Under the pieces are notes generated by a model. It saw only the letters and a list, made by a program, of their open reading frames with translations. It did not search any database and was not told where the DNA came from. A DNA stretch of 64,000 bases. It comes from Planctomycetales bacterium (lineage in GTDB: Bacteria > Planctomycetota > Planctomycetia > Planctomycetales > Planctomycetaceae). The position numbers and the translations under genes are program-made. Shown here in pieces: positions 47,082 to 57,762 of the stretch; within the stretch, counting starts at the first letter, position 1, and every line of letters begins with the position of its first letter. The stretch is taken from positions 62,001-126,000 of the forward strand of contig JANQPT010000044.1 of NCBI GenBank assembly GCA_028285345.1, written 5' to 3'.

Positions 47082-49355
47082 CTAAAACCCAAAAATCTCC
47101 GGCCGCGGCGGGCCGTTGTAGGGCTCCGCTCCTTTGCGGCCTTGTAGTGTGTCGCCCGGTTCGAGGTGCTTCGGGTCGTCCGTCGTGGGGGCGGTGATGA
47201 GGCCGTAGTAGCGGCCCATCCAGTAGGCGTCGAGCCAGCCGGTCGGTTCGTGGACGCCGTGGCCGCCGCGATCGAGTTGTAGGACGTTGCTGTCCCACCG
47301 CTTCGGTCCCTGTTCGCGGGGGTGGCGGGGGTTGAAATCGGCGACGTAGTTTCGCTCCGGCTGTTGGTTCTGCAAATCGTGCCGGTGCGAGTTTTTGTAA
47401 GGGTAGGAGACACAATCGAGCGGCCATTCACGGAGGTACTTGACCGATATTTCGTTGTCGCACTCGTTGCCGGTCAGGGCGGCGTAGATGTAATTGAACC
47501 AGGTCTCGTGCTCGATCCGTTTGACCTCCCAACTTCGCTCTAAACTGCGGCGGAAGATTGACCGTAGATACGGGTCGGTTTCGTAGCGGAGCAGCGGATA
47601 ATAGGAATAGAACGCCAAGCGGTCGTCGAAATGCGTGACGAAGGGGAACACCAATTTCTGCCGCAGGATTTGATCCTGATATTTCCAATCGATGAGCTGC
47701 TGTTTGGCCTTGGCAAACTTCGGATCGCCTGTCAGGGCATGGGTCGAAACGACATAGTTGAAGGCCTCCATCCCATTGAGGCCGCGTGCTTGGAAACCGT
47801 AGGGACGTTGCAGGTATTCAGGATCCCACCGCGCCCAACGAGTCGGTTTGCCGTCCAGATCGCGGAGCACCCAGCCTTCGCGGACGATGTGGCTGACGAT
47901 GCGGTGCAGGTGTTCTTTGGCCGCCTCCTTTTCTTTGCCTTGGGCGACCAGTTCAATGAACAGCGTGGTGGCGAAGATGTGTGCGTCGACTTCGTCGCTG
48001 GAGGTATCCCCCTTCCACTCGAATTTGCCGTCGTCGGTGCGCGTCCATTCGGCGGGGAGTCCGCCGGAGCCGGTCCGCGCCTTCACTCCGTTTTCGCCGA
48101 CGGCGTAAATTGCGCGGGCCGGGAAGCCGTCGATCGGCGTGATCTCTTCGCACCATTTCAGCGAGCGAAACACGTCAACCGCCGCTTCGCGAACCGCGGG
48201 ATCTTTGGTGACCGCGTACTTGAAACAGAGCGCGTCGAGGTAATGGCTGACCCAGCCGCCGTCGTTGTCGCTGAGAAAGCGGATGTACTTTTTCTCTTTT
48301 TGGTCCCAGGTAAGATTGTGCACGAAACCGAGCCGTTTCTGCTCCCATTGCTCGAGCCACTTTTCATACCAAGCGGCTTTTTTGAACAGCGTGTAGGGTT
48401 CGTATTCAATGACGCCAAGGCCGCCGTCGGTGGCGATGTAAGCTGCGTTCTTGCCGCAGACGATGTCGTTGACTTTTTCGTGCGGAATCCAACGCGCATG
48501 GCCGAAGTATTGAAACTCACCATCAACGGCGCGGATGGCGCCTTTCATGGTGCCGACCCAGTAGTCATCGGCAAAGCCGTCGGCGACACAAGTGGTGTCC
48601 TCGTAACAGAGCCCGTCTTTGCCGTGCAAATTCCGCCAGGTCATGCCGCGGAGGACGCCGAGGCCGCGATCGGTCGGGACAAATAGTTTTCCACCCAACG
48701 CTTGCATGTCGCGCGTCTTGGAGCCGAGCGGCAACTGGCCCCAATCCTCGACATCGTGGTAGTTGATCCGCCCTTGCTCAAGCAATCCGATGCGGTCGTC
48801 GTGACGGACGTATAACGTCTCCGCGTACGACGCAATACCCTTAATGGCAGGCTTGCGCTGTTGCTCCGTGTCGAGCTGCAGCGGTTCGCCGTCGCCGAGT
48901 TTGTAGAGGTCGTCCGCGGTGGCGACGACGACATCGCCGACGTGTTCGCAAATGTCGACGCACGGCAGTTCAGAAACCTTCGTCCAGCCTTGTTTGTCGT
49001 AACGCCACAGTCCGTCGTCGCCCAGCAGCCACAATTTGCCGGCGACAGTCTTGATGCGTCGAATCTTGTCGGTGGGGGCGGCCACCTTGCTGAGTTTTCG
49101 ATTGTCGAGCCGAGACAGCGTCGATTTGGATGCGGCGTAGAGTTTGTCGTTGATCACCGCGACGGAAATCAGCGGCTGATCGGTGCGGACGTTGTACCCG
49201 GTTTCCTGCAGATAGACATCATCGGAGACGGTTTTCCAGCGGGGGTTCTTAGGGATCGGCAAATCGGCCCGCGCGGCGGAGTGTATCAGCAGCACCGGCG
49301 TTAACAGCAGCAGCGTAAGTATTGTCGAGCGTCGCTGAATCTTAGTACTGCACAT
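47082..49355 (-). CDS. Exported propeller plus helical-domain protein
   Basis: About 757 residues from ATG 49355, preceded by AAGGATC. Signal peptide (TILTLLLLTPVLLIHSAARA). Residues about 30-330 carry two-component-regulator-propeller-like repeats (KTVAGKLWLLGDDGLWRYD, DYWVGTMKGAIRAVDGEFQY, AAYIATDGGLGVIEY). Residues about 360-690 are helical, with WVSHYLDALCFKYAVT and YPLLRYETDPYLRSIFRRSL, reminiscent of alpha/alpha-toroid glycan enzymes. Neither part gives a firm family. Its last segments hold many His and Trp residues. Transcribed alone, opposite the LRR genes. Confidence 0.72.
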   Translation of the reverse strand: MCSTKIQRRSTILTLLLLTPVLLIHSAARADLPIPKNPRWKTVSDDVYLQETGYNVRTDQPLISVAVINDKLYAASKSTLSRLDNRKLSKVAAPTDKIRRIKTVAGKLWLLGDDGLWRYDKQGWTKVSELPCVDICEHVGDVVVATADDLYKLGDGEPLQLDTEQQRKPAIKGIASYAETLYVRHDDRIGLLEQGRINYHDVEDWGQLPLGSKTRDMQALGGKLFVPTDRGLGVLRGMTWRNLHGKDGLCYEDTTCVADGFADDYWVGTMKGAIRAVDGEFQYFGHARWIPHEKVNDIVCGKNAAYIATDGGLGVIEYEPYTLFKKAAWYEKWLEQWEQKRLGFVHNLTWDQKEKKYIRFLSDNDGGWVSHYLDALCFKYAVTKDPAVREAAVDVFRSLKWCEEITPIDGFPARAIYAVGENGVKARTGSGGLPAEWTRTDDGKFEWKGDTSSDEVDAHIFATTLFIELVAQGKEKEAAKEHLHRIVSHIVREGWVLRDLDGKPTRWARWDPEYLQRPYGFQARGLNGMEAFNYVVSTHALTGDPKFAKAKQQLIDWKYQDQILRQKLVFPFVTHFDDRLAFYSYYPLLRYETDPYLRSIFRRSLERSWEVKRIEHETWFNYIYAALTGNECDNEISVKYLREWPLDCVSYPYKNSHRHDLQNQQPERNYVADFNPRHPREQGPKRWDSNVLQLDRGGHGVHEPTGWLDAYWMGRYYGLITAPTTDDPKHLEPGDTLQGRKGAEPYNGPPRPEIFGF

Positions 49356-49622
49356 CGTTGATCCTTTTGCCTCGAAGACATTCTGCAGTGCGGGAGAAAC
49401 GTAATGGGTATTCCGGGGGCGCAAATCTCGTACATTTACAGATAACGGGCGTCCCACAGTGCGTCAAACCGCCCGCTCAAAACATCGCGGCCTTCCCAGC
49501 TTACCGACGTCGAATTGGGGATGTCGAATATCCGGCTGCATGCCGAAGCGTGCTGGCGGTGCCGGATGTTCAACTGCTATCATTGAGATTGTGCAGCACA
49601 TGTCCGGAGGCAATTGACGCGG

Positions 49623-51929
49623 ATGATTGGGGAAATTCTAGTCGGCCGTTTCCGACTCGAAGAGCGGTTGGGGGGCGGTGCGCAAGGCGAAATTTACAAA
49701 GCCCGCGACTTGGAGTTGAGTCGCTGGGTGGCGATCAAGATTCCTAAAGAGGACGACAACGACGACTTCATCGCCACCTTTAAGCGCGAAGCGAAACTGC
49801 TGGTCAAGTTCGAGCATGACAACGTCGTGACGTTGCACGACTACTATGAGCCGGACGAGGGCATGCCCTTCCTGGTCATGGAGTATCTCAAAGGAGATCC
49901 GCTCGATGTGCGGCTGCTGGATTTGGACAATCCGCTGACGCACTGGCAACTCAGCCGGTTTGTGGAACAGATTTGCAGCGCGCTGCACAAAGCCCACAAC
50001 GCGGGGCTGATCCATCGCGACATTAAGCCCAGCAACGTGATGCTGGTCGACGAGGGCAAGCCGGATGAGAAGTTTGTGATTCTCGACTTGGGAATCGCCA
50101 AGCTGGCGGACTTCGTCACGGTGACCGGCGGAACCATGATGGCGCCGGAAGGTGAGTTTTTCGGGACGATCGCGTACATGTCGCCGGAACAACTCGAAGG
50201 GCGCAAGGTTGATTCCCGCTGCGATATCTACGCGTTCGGCACCACGCTGTATCAGATTCTGACGGGCAAGCTGCCGTTTGAACCGCCGGAGACGTATGCC
50301 GGCATTTTCGGGTTTATGCAAAAGGTCGTACGAGACGACCCGCCGTCGATGACGGCGTCGATGGTGGGAGAACTCGCTCCGAAGAACATCACGGAGATTC
50401 CTCAAGCGCTGGAGGAATTGGTGCAGCGCTGTATGGCCAAAGATGCGGCCGAGCGGCCGGCAACGATGAGCGACGTGTGGGAGGATTTTCGGGTGGCGTT
50501 TCCGGGCGAGACGTCCGGCACGCTCTCGGACACCCAGACGCTGAGCCAGGAAACGCTCAAATCGCTGGAAATCGAAATCATCAAGAAGTCGCGCTGGCGG
50601 CACTTGGCTTGGGCGTCGGCTGCGACTTTGCTCGTGGTGGCGTTGGTGGTGTGGCTGCTGAGGCCCGGGCCGAGTCTCAGCATCGTGAAGCCGCCGGAGC
50701 AGTTTGCGGTCATCGCGGGAGACACGTCAGTGCTGGACCTCACCATTGACTCGAACCATGCAACCAAGGTTCGGGTCAGTATCCCGGCTATCAGCGGGGT
50801 GTCGTTCAACGGAAGCGGCTACGGCAACCCCCTCGAAGCGACCGTGGCGATCACAGACGACGGTCCCCAGGAATACTCGATTGAAGCCGATGCGCGGCCG
50901 ACTGCAAACAGGGGAAGCGACGCGGAGGCCAAAGTCGAAGTCCATGACGAGAACGGTGAGCTGTTGGCGGCGGTTACGGTTGATATAGAGCCTCCCAAGG
51001 TGTGGCTGCCGGATGATGCTGGGTTTACGGTCGGCGCGAATCCTGTTTTGTATCCGCATCCGAGCAACGAATCTAGCGGCAAGGCTCACAATATTTATCT
51101 TCCCAAGATCTATCTGCCGGAAAGGATTGTCCGAGAAATCGTCGCGGCTGACGGTACGAAAAATTCCGTTCCCTTTATGTTGATCCACCGCGGGCGACTG
51201 GAGGGGGGACGGCAGCAAGAGGCGAATTGGCCAGGCGGGTTGCAGCCGTTTTATTTGATGGAGAACAAGGTCAGCAATGAGCTGGTGTCGGCGTTTCTCG
51301 AGGCGGTGCCGGAGGAGATTGATGGAGCCGCTTGGGTGAAGGATGATCGCGAATGGTTGCAGCATCCGGAGTCACATCCGGAGCGGCCTGCGATGAATCT
51401 GACCGTCGGGGAGGCGTACGCGGTCGCCAAGTGGATCGGGGGCAGGCTCGGAGAAATCCCGACGCAAGATGAGTGGGACATCGCCAGCGGTTATTACGAT
51501 CGGGACCTGAAGTCCGTCAGCGAGACGTGGCCGGAGGGACCTTTCCGTGGCCGCTGGGACCAAGACCCGCGTCCGCAGGTGTGTATTGATCGGCTGGAAG
51601 ATCGTTTCCCGCCGGAAAACGTCGGCACGTCGGCGGATGACATCGGCCCCTACGGCTGCCGCGATATGGCGGGAAACGGCTACGAGTTTACCGGCGACGT
51701 CTATTTCGACTTTTCGACCGTCGCCGGGCGACTGCCGCTGTGGGGCGTGCCGAAGGATCAACTGTCGGACTACATGATCAACTTTCGCGGACAATCTTAC
51801 GACAATCCCAAGCGGCCGTTTATGTATCAGCTTCTCGATCCACCGAAGACGCATAGCGAGTACACGGAATATCCCGACCGCTGTGACGACACCGGCTTTC
51901 GCGTGATGCTGCCGATTGTGCGGCGATAA
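49623..51929 (+). CDS. Membrane Ser/Thr protein kinase fused to an FGE-like domain
   Basis: About 768 residues; ATG 49623 is preferred over TTG 49614 because GGAGG then sits at 12 bases instead of 3. Kinase domain about 6-280: glycine loop LGGGAQGEIYK, AIKIPKED (Lys), catalytic IHRDIKPSNVML, and DLG in place of DFG. A transmembrane helix is at about 326-344. A beta-rich linker region (about 350-480) is followed by a formylglycine-generating-enzyme-like domain to the end (PFYLMENKVSNELVSAFLEA, GGRLGEIPTQDEWDIASGYY, DMAGNGYEFTGD, DDTGFRVMLPI). No catalytic Cys pair of true FGE is seen, so it is probably a binding module. Confidence 0.92.
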   Translation: MIGEILVGRFRLEERLGGGAQGEIYKARDLELSRWVAIKIPKEDDNDDFIATFKREAKLLVKFEHDNVVTLHDYYEPDEGMPFLVMEYLKGDPLDVRLLDLDNPLTHWQLSRFVEQICSALHKAHNAGLIHRDIKPSNVMLVDEGKPDEKFVILDLGIAKLADFVTVTGGTMMAPEGEFFGTIAYMSPEQLEGRKVDSRCDIYAFGTTLYQILTGKLPFEPPETYAGIFGFMQKVVRDDPPSMTASMVGELAPKNITEIPQALEELVQRCMAKDAAERPATMSDVWEDFRVAFPGETSGTLSDTQTLSQETLKSLEIEIIKKSRWRHLAWASAATLLVVALVVWLLRPGPSLSIVKPPEQFAVIAGDTSVLDLTIDSNHATKVRVSIPAISGVSFNGSGYGNPLEATVAITDDGPQEYSIEADARPTANRGSDAEAKVEVHDENGELLAAVTVDIEPPKVWLPDDAGFTVGANPVLYPHPSNESSGKAHNIYLPKIYLPERIVREIVAADGTKNSVPFMLIHRGRLEGGRQQEANWPGGLQPFYLMENKVSNELVSAFLEAVPEEIDGAAWVKDDREWLQHPESHPERPAMNLTVGEAYAVAKWIGGRLGEIPTQDEWDIASGYYDRDLKSVSETWPEGPFRGRWDQDPRPQVCIDRLEDRFPPENVGTSADDIGPYGCRDMAGNGYEFTGDVYFDFSTVAGRLPLWGVPKDQLSDYMINFRGQSYDNPKRPFMYQLLDPPKTHSEYTEYPDRCDDTGFRVMLPIVRR

Positions 51930-52106
51930 CCCAATCCGGGCGAGATTCCCCAGCCGCTTCGATTGGGACTGTTCGTGGACGATCAGTGTTGGGTGGGCAA
52001 AACGCCGCTCAGAGGGTGAAAAATTTTCGCAACTGGTCGCCGATTTGTTATAGTAACTACGATTCGCTATGCCGCGCTGGCAATGTTTCGGGCAGGGAGT
52101 GATCTC

Positions 52107-55100
52107 ATGTTCTTAAGAGTCCTGACAATTCTCCTATTGTTTGTGGCCTTCCCCGCCGGCGAATTCGCCGCGGCGGACGGGAAGGATAATCTTCCAATCT
52201 TGCGATTGAACGCGGGCGGTCCGTTGAGCACGGTTACGGCGTTGGGGTTTAGCGCGGACGGCAAAGTGCTATACGCCGCCGGCCGCGACAAGATCGTGCA
52301 TGCCTGGGTCTGGCAAGAGACCTACGAAGGGGACGAGCAGTTTGTGTATCGCCCTGAGCTCTCTTGGCGAATCCCGATCGGTCCCCGCGATCAGGGGCTG
52401 GTGAATACGATCGCCATCTCCGACGACGGACGGCTGATTGCGGTCGCCGGCAAGGGCCGGCAGCGCGATGCGCGCGTTGCGGGGCTACGGGACGCCGGTT
52501 TGGTTTGGCCTGCCGGTGCCATGACCGAGGACATGTGGCTGGATGAGGGCCGAATCCATGTCTTCGACACACAAACGCGGCAAGCGAAGTCATTGCGCGG
52601 TCATCGCGGAACGGTGACCAGCCTGAGATTTGCTCCGTCGGTCGACGGTCAGCCGCCGATTTTGGTTTCCGCCGGCGAAGAGACAAAGGCTGTGGATGAC
52701 GCCGACGGTCGTCCCCGGGCCACCAAGTTTGCGGTGAGGGTCTGGAATGTCGAGACGCGCGGGCAGATTGCCGCGATCAATAAGCTCTTCCCGCCACAAA
52801 GGGGGAATCGTCCCGGTCTGAGCGTCTGGCGGACCGGCAATGGGAATGATGTGCGGATCGCGATTGCGTGGAATCATCTTCGCCCACGTGCGGGCGCCGC
52901 AAATCAAATTGAGCAGGTTGGATTTTTCGGAGTGTGGGACACCGGAACGAGAGGGTGGAGGCTCTACGAGGTCACCCATGGCAACACGTTCAACGCGCTG
53001 CGGATCCCGGGCAGCGAGGACGTCATCACGGCGGCCTGGAATGAGTTCGAACTCTGGCGGCTTCCGCCGGCCGGTCAGGCGAATCTGAACATCCCGCGCA
53101 CCCATGACGATACCGTTACGAAGCGGGCGGACAATCCCAATCGGGCCGTTATGGGGCCCATCGGCGAACAGGCGATCACCAGGGATGCCGCGTTGCTCAA
53201 GTCGCGGGCGGGGATTCAACAGCCGTTTGATCACGCGGCGTTCGTTCTCGCCGAAAGCGGGCCTAACGGCAGCTGGGACGTGCAGCTGCAATTGATCGAC
53301 CTGAACAGCCGGCAGCTCTTGCCTAGCAAAATCAAACTTTGGAATGGGGCGCACAGTTTTCCGGTTGTGGCGGCCGATCCGACCGGCGAATTTGTCGCCG
53401 TGAGCGGGAAAGAACGGGGCGAGATTCGAGTTTATCGCGCAGCCGATCTGTTGAATGGACGCGCGACGCTCGTCGAACAGCCGCTGCATGGCGCGGGATT
53501 GGCTGCGGAGCGAGTCGCCTTCGCCAAACGGGGCGACGATCTCGGTCTGTTGCTCGACACACGGACCGTCGGTAACGGTGTAGCGACAGAATCGCAAGTG
53601 TTCAATATCACCGGCCGGGATTTGTCATCCTCAACTGACGGCTGGGAAGCCGAGACACCGCCGAACGGCGGTTGGACAGCGTCGGCGACTGACGACTTGA
53701 AGATCGCGATTTCTCGGAACGGGACTTTGCAGCGGACTCTCGATTTAGAGCAGGACCGTGAGATCGATCCGCAGGCGACAACACTCCTGAAGACGTTTCC
53801 AATCTGTGCCGCCACGGCGCATTGCCCCGTTCCAATCATGGCTGTAGCGACGCAGACGAATGGATTTCCCCGGTTGAGCCTGTACAACTTGCAAAACGGT
53901 GAGGAACTGCGGCGGTACAACGGGCACGTGGAGCCGATTGTCGATATGGCGTTTTCCGCAGACGGTCGGTTGTTGGCAACCGCCGCGGCGGATCGGACCG
54001 TACGGGTCTGGTGGCTGGCCGATATGGCGCAGACGTTGCTCGGCCAGCGCGGATTGATCCGAGACGTCGCGTTTGATTACCGAAACGGCGCCGTTGAGGT
54101 GAGTCAAGGGCAGGGGGCTTTGACTCCCGGCACGCGGATTACCGGCGTCGTTCAAAAGAACGAGTTCGGCGAAGACGCCGTGCAGGCGTTTGCGTCGTTG
54201 TGGGATTTCTATTGGTTCGTCTCACTGCAGAAGCCGGGGCAGGTGCTATCGTTTCAGGTCGCGGGAGCGCCTCAGCCGCTGCAGGTTGTTGTGGGCCAAG
54301 CGATCGACGAGAGAAAGCCGCTGTTTTCCTTGTTCTTTCCGAACGCACAAGAGCCGACATGGATCGGCTGGCACCCGGTTGGAAAGTACGATGCCCGCGG
54401 CCGCGACGCGGAACTCAGCCTCGGTTGGCACTTCAACACGGGGCTTCCCCGGACGCCGACGCGTTACGCATCCTCACGCGAGTATCACGATCAGAACTTC
54501 GCGCCGAACTTGTTGACGCACCTGGTCGAACATGGGACGCCTCCCATCGTCAAGCCGCCCACGCCGGAAATGTCGTTGGAAATCTTGGCGCCCGAAGAAG
54601 GCCTGACGGAGTACGACCCCGCTGATCGGCAATTGATCACACGTACATCCGACTTGACCGCCGTCGTGGAAATCTTACAGGAAGCCGATGACGACGAGCA
54701 GGCCCGCGATCAATTTCCGGTGCGGAATGTGAAGTCGTTGCAGTGGCGGCTGGGAGACGGAGAGTTCCAGGACTTCCAACTTCGGGGCCGGACCTGGGAG
54801 GCCGATTTGTCGACCGCCGACTGGAGCAGTTCGGACCAACGGACGTTTCAAGTCCGACTGATCACGGTCGATGACACACTGCCCCCGTTCGAGGAGTCGG
54901 TGCCGATTCGCTATCAGCCTCCCCCGCCGGAGATCGAATTGGAAGAGGCCGCCTCCAATCAGCGCGACATCGCTTTGGAAGAACTGGGGAAACTGGCGCG
55001 CGTGAACCATCCGGACTTCGAATTTCTGGCCGAGATCATCAATCATGCCGGGGAAGTCAACGTCACCGTCCATCAATATTGGGAGGCCGACGGCGAGGAA

Positions 55101-57677
55101 AAATCGGCGGTGATCGTCAAGGACCGCGTGATTCAAGGAGAGCATGCCCAACTCAAAGAAAAAATCGTGCTCAAAGAGGGCGTCAATCGGATCGAGGTCA
55201 CCGCCGTCAATCGCACTGCTCAAAAGAAATTCGCGGGCTTGGAGACTGCGCGGCGTTCGATTCGCGTGAAGTATGTACCGGTCGGACCGCCGGTGATTCA
55301 GGTTACCCGAATCGCCGAAGTTGGGGGCCGGAGCGATTTGTCGTTTCCCGACGGAACGCTGATTGTCAGCACTCCCAAAATTAAAATCGCAGGCACGATC
55401 AAAGTCCCCATGCAGGGCGAATTGCAGAAGGCGGAGATTGTGCGAAGCACCGACGCGAAGCAGTTTCCCGCATTGCCGCTGAAGACCGAAGGCCGCGGAA
55501 CGTTTAACTTCGAGCAAGTCGTCGATCTGGATCCGGGCGATCAAAAGGTGAGCGTGCAGGCAGAGTCCAAAGGTGGCAAGCCGGACGCTGTCGAACTGCA
55601 AGTGATCTATCTTCCCAAGCTGCCGGAACTGACACGGACTCTCCCCGAATCGTCGGAGGTGAAGCTCGTCTCGCCGCAAAAAAAACAGGTTGAGATCAAA
55701 GTCTCGTTAATGTCGCCCGATGGAGTTCAATTGGCCGATCAACAGCTCGGTAAGACATCGAAAATCCGCGTCAACGGCACTGCGGTCGATCAGAAGTTCG
55801 ACATTAAGATCGACGCCCAGAACCCGCGCCGCGGCGAATTGTCGGCAATCGTGCCGCTGGAGCATGGGGAGAACGTGATCGAAGTTGAACTGAGAAATCA
55901 ATGGGGCGGATCGCGGTACTTTAAAGTCGTGACCGCCAAATACGTGATCCCGCCGAAGATCAGCCAACTTTCATTTGAACAGACAGAAGAGAACAAAAGC
56001 CGGGCGACAGCCGCTTTTGTGATCGAGTCGCCCGAGAAGAACGGCCAACCGGCGATCGCCCTGCGACTCAATGGGAAAACGATTCCCAAACGGGGCGTGA
56101 CGTTGAAGGCGGATCCGGCTCAACCCGGTCAATGGCGAGTGCACGCGTCTGGCATTAGTTTGTCCGCAGGGGTCAATCGACTTGAGGTCTATGCGCGCAC
56201 GGTGGACGGCGACGCACAGGAGGCGAGCGGCAATATCGAGGTGCGCACCCCGCCGCCGCAGCCGCGTCCGATTGTGCGAATCCTCAGTCCAGCCAGTAAT
56301 TCGGCGATCCAAACTGAGCGGCTCGATGTGACCGTGCAGGTGCAGTCAGAAAGTCGAGTTACATCGGTCGATCTGCTCGTCCGGCAGGATGGGTGGGCCG
56401 AGCGGATCGAGGAGATTGAGCTGCCTGATCAGCGAAAGGACGCCCTTGGAAAGTACAACCTCATTCTCACTAAGCAGATTTTGCTGGAGCCCGGCTCGAC
56501 GAGTCTTTCGGCCCGCGCCACGAATGCGGGTGGATCGGCGGAGCTGGAGGCGCCGGTCTATGTCAACGTGATGCCGCAGCCCGTGCGGATTTCGCTCGAA
56601 CAGATCTCTGTCCCCGCAGAAGAACCGCAAGAGCTGCATGCGACGTTTCGCGACGGGCGGCATGTCTTTTCCGGCGCTGCCGGTAATGGGCATGTGCAAC
56701 TGCACGGGAAAGTCAATTGGCCCAAAGACCAAGCACTATTGGCGCCACAAGAAGACAATGCTTTCGTCAAGGTTTCCGTAAACGGGTTTGCACAGAGGGT
56801 TCCGCTGAGCAGCATCGATTCGGAACAGGGAGAGGCGAAGTTTGCGGCGGACGTGATTCTGAGCCGCAAGCAGGGGAATCTGATTCGTGTGGAGTTGCCG
56901 GAAAAGCCGAATGAAAGCATGACTTCCTATTTCGTCGATTGCGAGAAGCCGGAAGAACGCCAGCGGCTGCACATCGTGGTCTTCGGTGTGGTCAAAGACG
57001 AAGAGTCGAATGAAAATCTGTTCGAAGGCAAGAAGTGGCTCAACGCGCTGAGCGCGGCGTTAGGGCGCGAACCGGGCAATTCCGCGTTCACGGATGTTTT
57101 GACCTATCGAGGCCCGCTCGTCGGAGAACAGGCGACCTACTCGCAATTGCGCCGGCGATTCTATTCGGTTCGTAAGCGGATAAATCAGTTTCGCGCGAAG
57201 AGTAAGCTTCCGCCGAATGACCTAGTGATCGTCTATTACCATGGCAAAGAAGTGGCTCGCGAGGACAAAGACGATGTCATTCTGGCCACGAGCGACAACT
57301 GGGCGAAACCAAGGTACCGGCGAGCGCTGACCGGCACTCGCTTATTCGGGCAAATCGACGATCTGCCGGGAGCGCACTGGGTGTTGTGGCAAAATCCCGA
57401 AGACGAAAATAGCCGAAGCATCATTCGCCGCATGCTCAAGTTCGCCGATGTCGAATTTATTCGTGTCTCACATTCGGGCGCCAAAGGGGAGTCCGATTTG
57501 GTCGACGCCATCGGCGAATCCCTGGCCAAGGCGCGTTCCGACAAGGAAGTGCCGGTGTATTTGCTCGGTTTGATGCGGGAGGATTTGCAGAGTTTGATCG
57601 CGCAGCGTAATTTGGGATTCTACTCGGAGCAGAATGAATCGCTGAGCGGTCTGCCGTTGCTCAGACCGCAAGAATAG
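52107..57677 (+). CDS. Giant exported WD40/Ig-like protein with degenerate caspase-like C-terminus
   Basis: About 1856 residues from ATG 52107 (GGGAG 7-11 bases before; an ATG at 52083 is also in frame). Signal peptide about 1-24. WD40-type blades at about 30-200 and 590-650 (GHVEPIVDMAFSADGRLLAT, TVRVWWL). Residues about 740-810 hold the WIGWHPVGKYDARG to LGWHFNTG block common in WD40-caspase proteins. Several Ig-like beta domains follow (about 830-1600). The C-terminal 230 residues look like a caspase p20-like fold, but the usual SGHG reads YYHGKE and no Cys is found at the expected spot, so it is probably not a protease. The kinase-FGE gene lies 178 bp upstream. Confidence 0.8.
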   Translation: MFLRVLTILLLFVAFPAGEFAAADGKDNLPILRLNAGGPLSTVTALGFSADGKVLYAAGRDKIVHAWVWQETYEGDEQFVYRPELSWRIPIGPRDQGLVNTIAISDDGRLIAVAGKGRQRDARVAGLRDAGLVWPAGAMTEDMWLDEGRIHVFDTQTRQAKSLRGHRGTVTSLRFAPSVDGQPPILVSAGEETKAVDDADGRPRATKFAVRVWNVETRGQIAAINKLFPPQRGNRPGLSVWRTGNGNDVRIAIAWNHLRPRAGAANQIEQVGFFGVWDTGTRGWRLYEVTHGNTFNALRIPGSEDVITAAWNEFELWRLPPAGQANLNIPRTHDDTVTKRADNPNRAVMGPIGEQAITRDAALLKSRAGIQQPFDHAAFVLAESGPNGSWDVQLQLIDLNSRQLLPSKIKLWNGAHSFPVVAADPTGEFVAVSGKERGEIRVYRAADLLNGRATLVEQPLHGAGLAAERVAFAKRGDDLGLLLDTRTVGNGVATESQVFNITGRDLSSSTDGWEAETPPNGGWTASATDDLKIAISRNGTLQRTLDLEQDREIDPQATTLLKTFPICAATAHCPVPIMAVATQTNGFPRLSLYNLQNGEELRRYNGHVEPIVDMAFSADGRLLATAAADRTVRVWWLADMAQTLLGQRGLIRDVAFDYRNGAVEVSQGQGALTPGTRITGVVQKNEFGEDAVQAFASLWDFYWFVSLQKPGQVLSFQVAGAPQPLQVVVGQAIDERKPLFSLFFPNAQEPTWIGWHPVGKYDARGRDAELSLGWHFNTGLPRTPTRYASSREYHDQNFAPNLLTHLVEHGTPPIVKPPTPEMSLEILAPEEGLTEYDPADRQLITRTSDLTAVVEILQEADDDEQARDQFPVRNVKSLQWRLGDGEFQDFQLRGRTWEADLSTADWSSSDQRTFQVRLITVDDTLPPFEESVPIRYQPPPPEIELEEAASNQRDIALEELGKLARVNHPDFEFLAEIINHAGEVNVTVHQYWEADGEEKSAVIVKDRVIQGEHAQLKEKIVLKEGVNRIEVTAVNRTAQKKFAGLETARRSIRVKYVPVGPPVIQVTRIAEVGGRSDLSFPDGTLIVSTPKIKIAGTIKVPMQGELQKAEIVRSTDAKQFPALPLKTEGRGTFNFEQVVDLDPGDQKVSVQAESKGGKPDAVELQVIYLPKLPELTRTLPESSEVKLVSPQKKQVEIKVSLMSPDGVQLADQQLGKTSKIRVNGTAVDQKFDIKIDAQNPRRGELSAIVPLEHGENVIEVELRNQWGGSRYFKVVTAKYVIPPKISQLSFEQTEENKSRATAAFVIESPEKNGQPAIALRLNGKTIPKRGVTLKADPAQPGQWRVHASGISLSAGVNRLEVYARTVDGDAQEASGNIEVRTPPPQPRPIVRILSPASNSAIQTERLDVTVQVQSESRVTSVDLLVRQDGWAERIEEIELPDQRKDALGKYNLILTKQILLEPGSTSLSARATNAGGSAELEAPVYVNVMPQPVRISLEQISVPAEEPQELHATFRDGRHVFSGAAGNGHVQLHGKVNWPKDQALLAPQEDNAFVKVSVNGFAQRVPLSSIDSEQGEAKFAADVILSRKQGNLIRVELPEKPNESMTSYFVDCEKPEERQRLHIVVFGVVKDEESNENLFEGKKWLNALSAALGREPGNSAFTDVLTYRGPLVGEQATYSQLRRRFYSVRKRINQFRAKSKLPPNDLVIVYYHGKEVAREDKDDVILATSDNWAKPRYRRALTGTRLFGQIDDLPGAHWVLWQNPEDENSRSIIRRMLKFADVEFIRVSHSGAKGESDLVDAIGESLAKARSDKEVPVYLLGLMREDLQSLIAQRNLGFYSEQNESLSGLPLLRPQE

Positions 57678-57762
57678 TCGGCTGACGCGCGGCGTGCAGC
57701 CGGACGAGTTCTTGCGGCGAACGAGCGACAGCGGCAATTCAGACGCACTCTTGTGAAATTCC

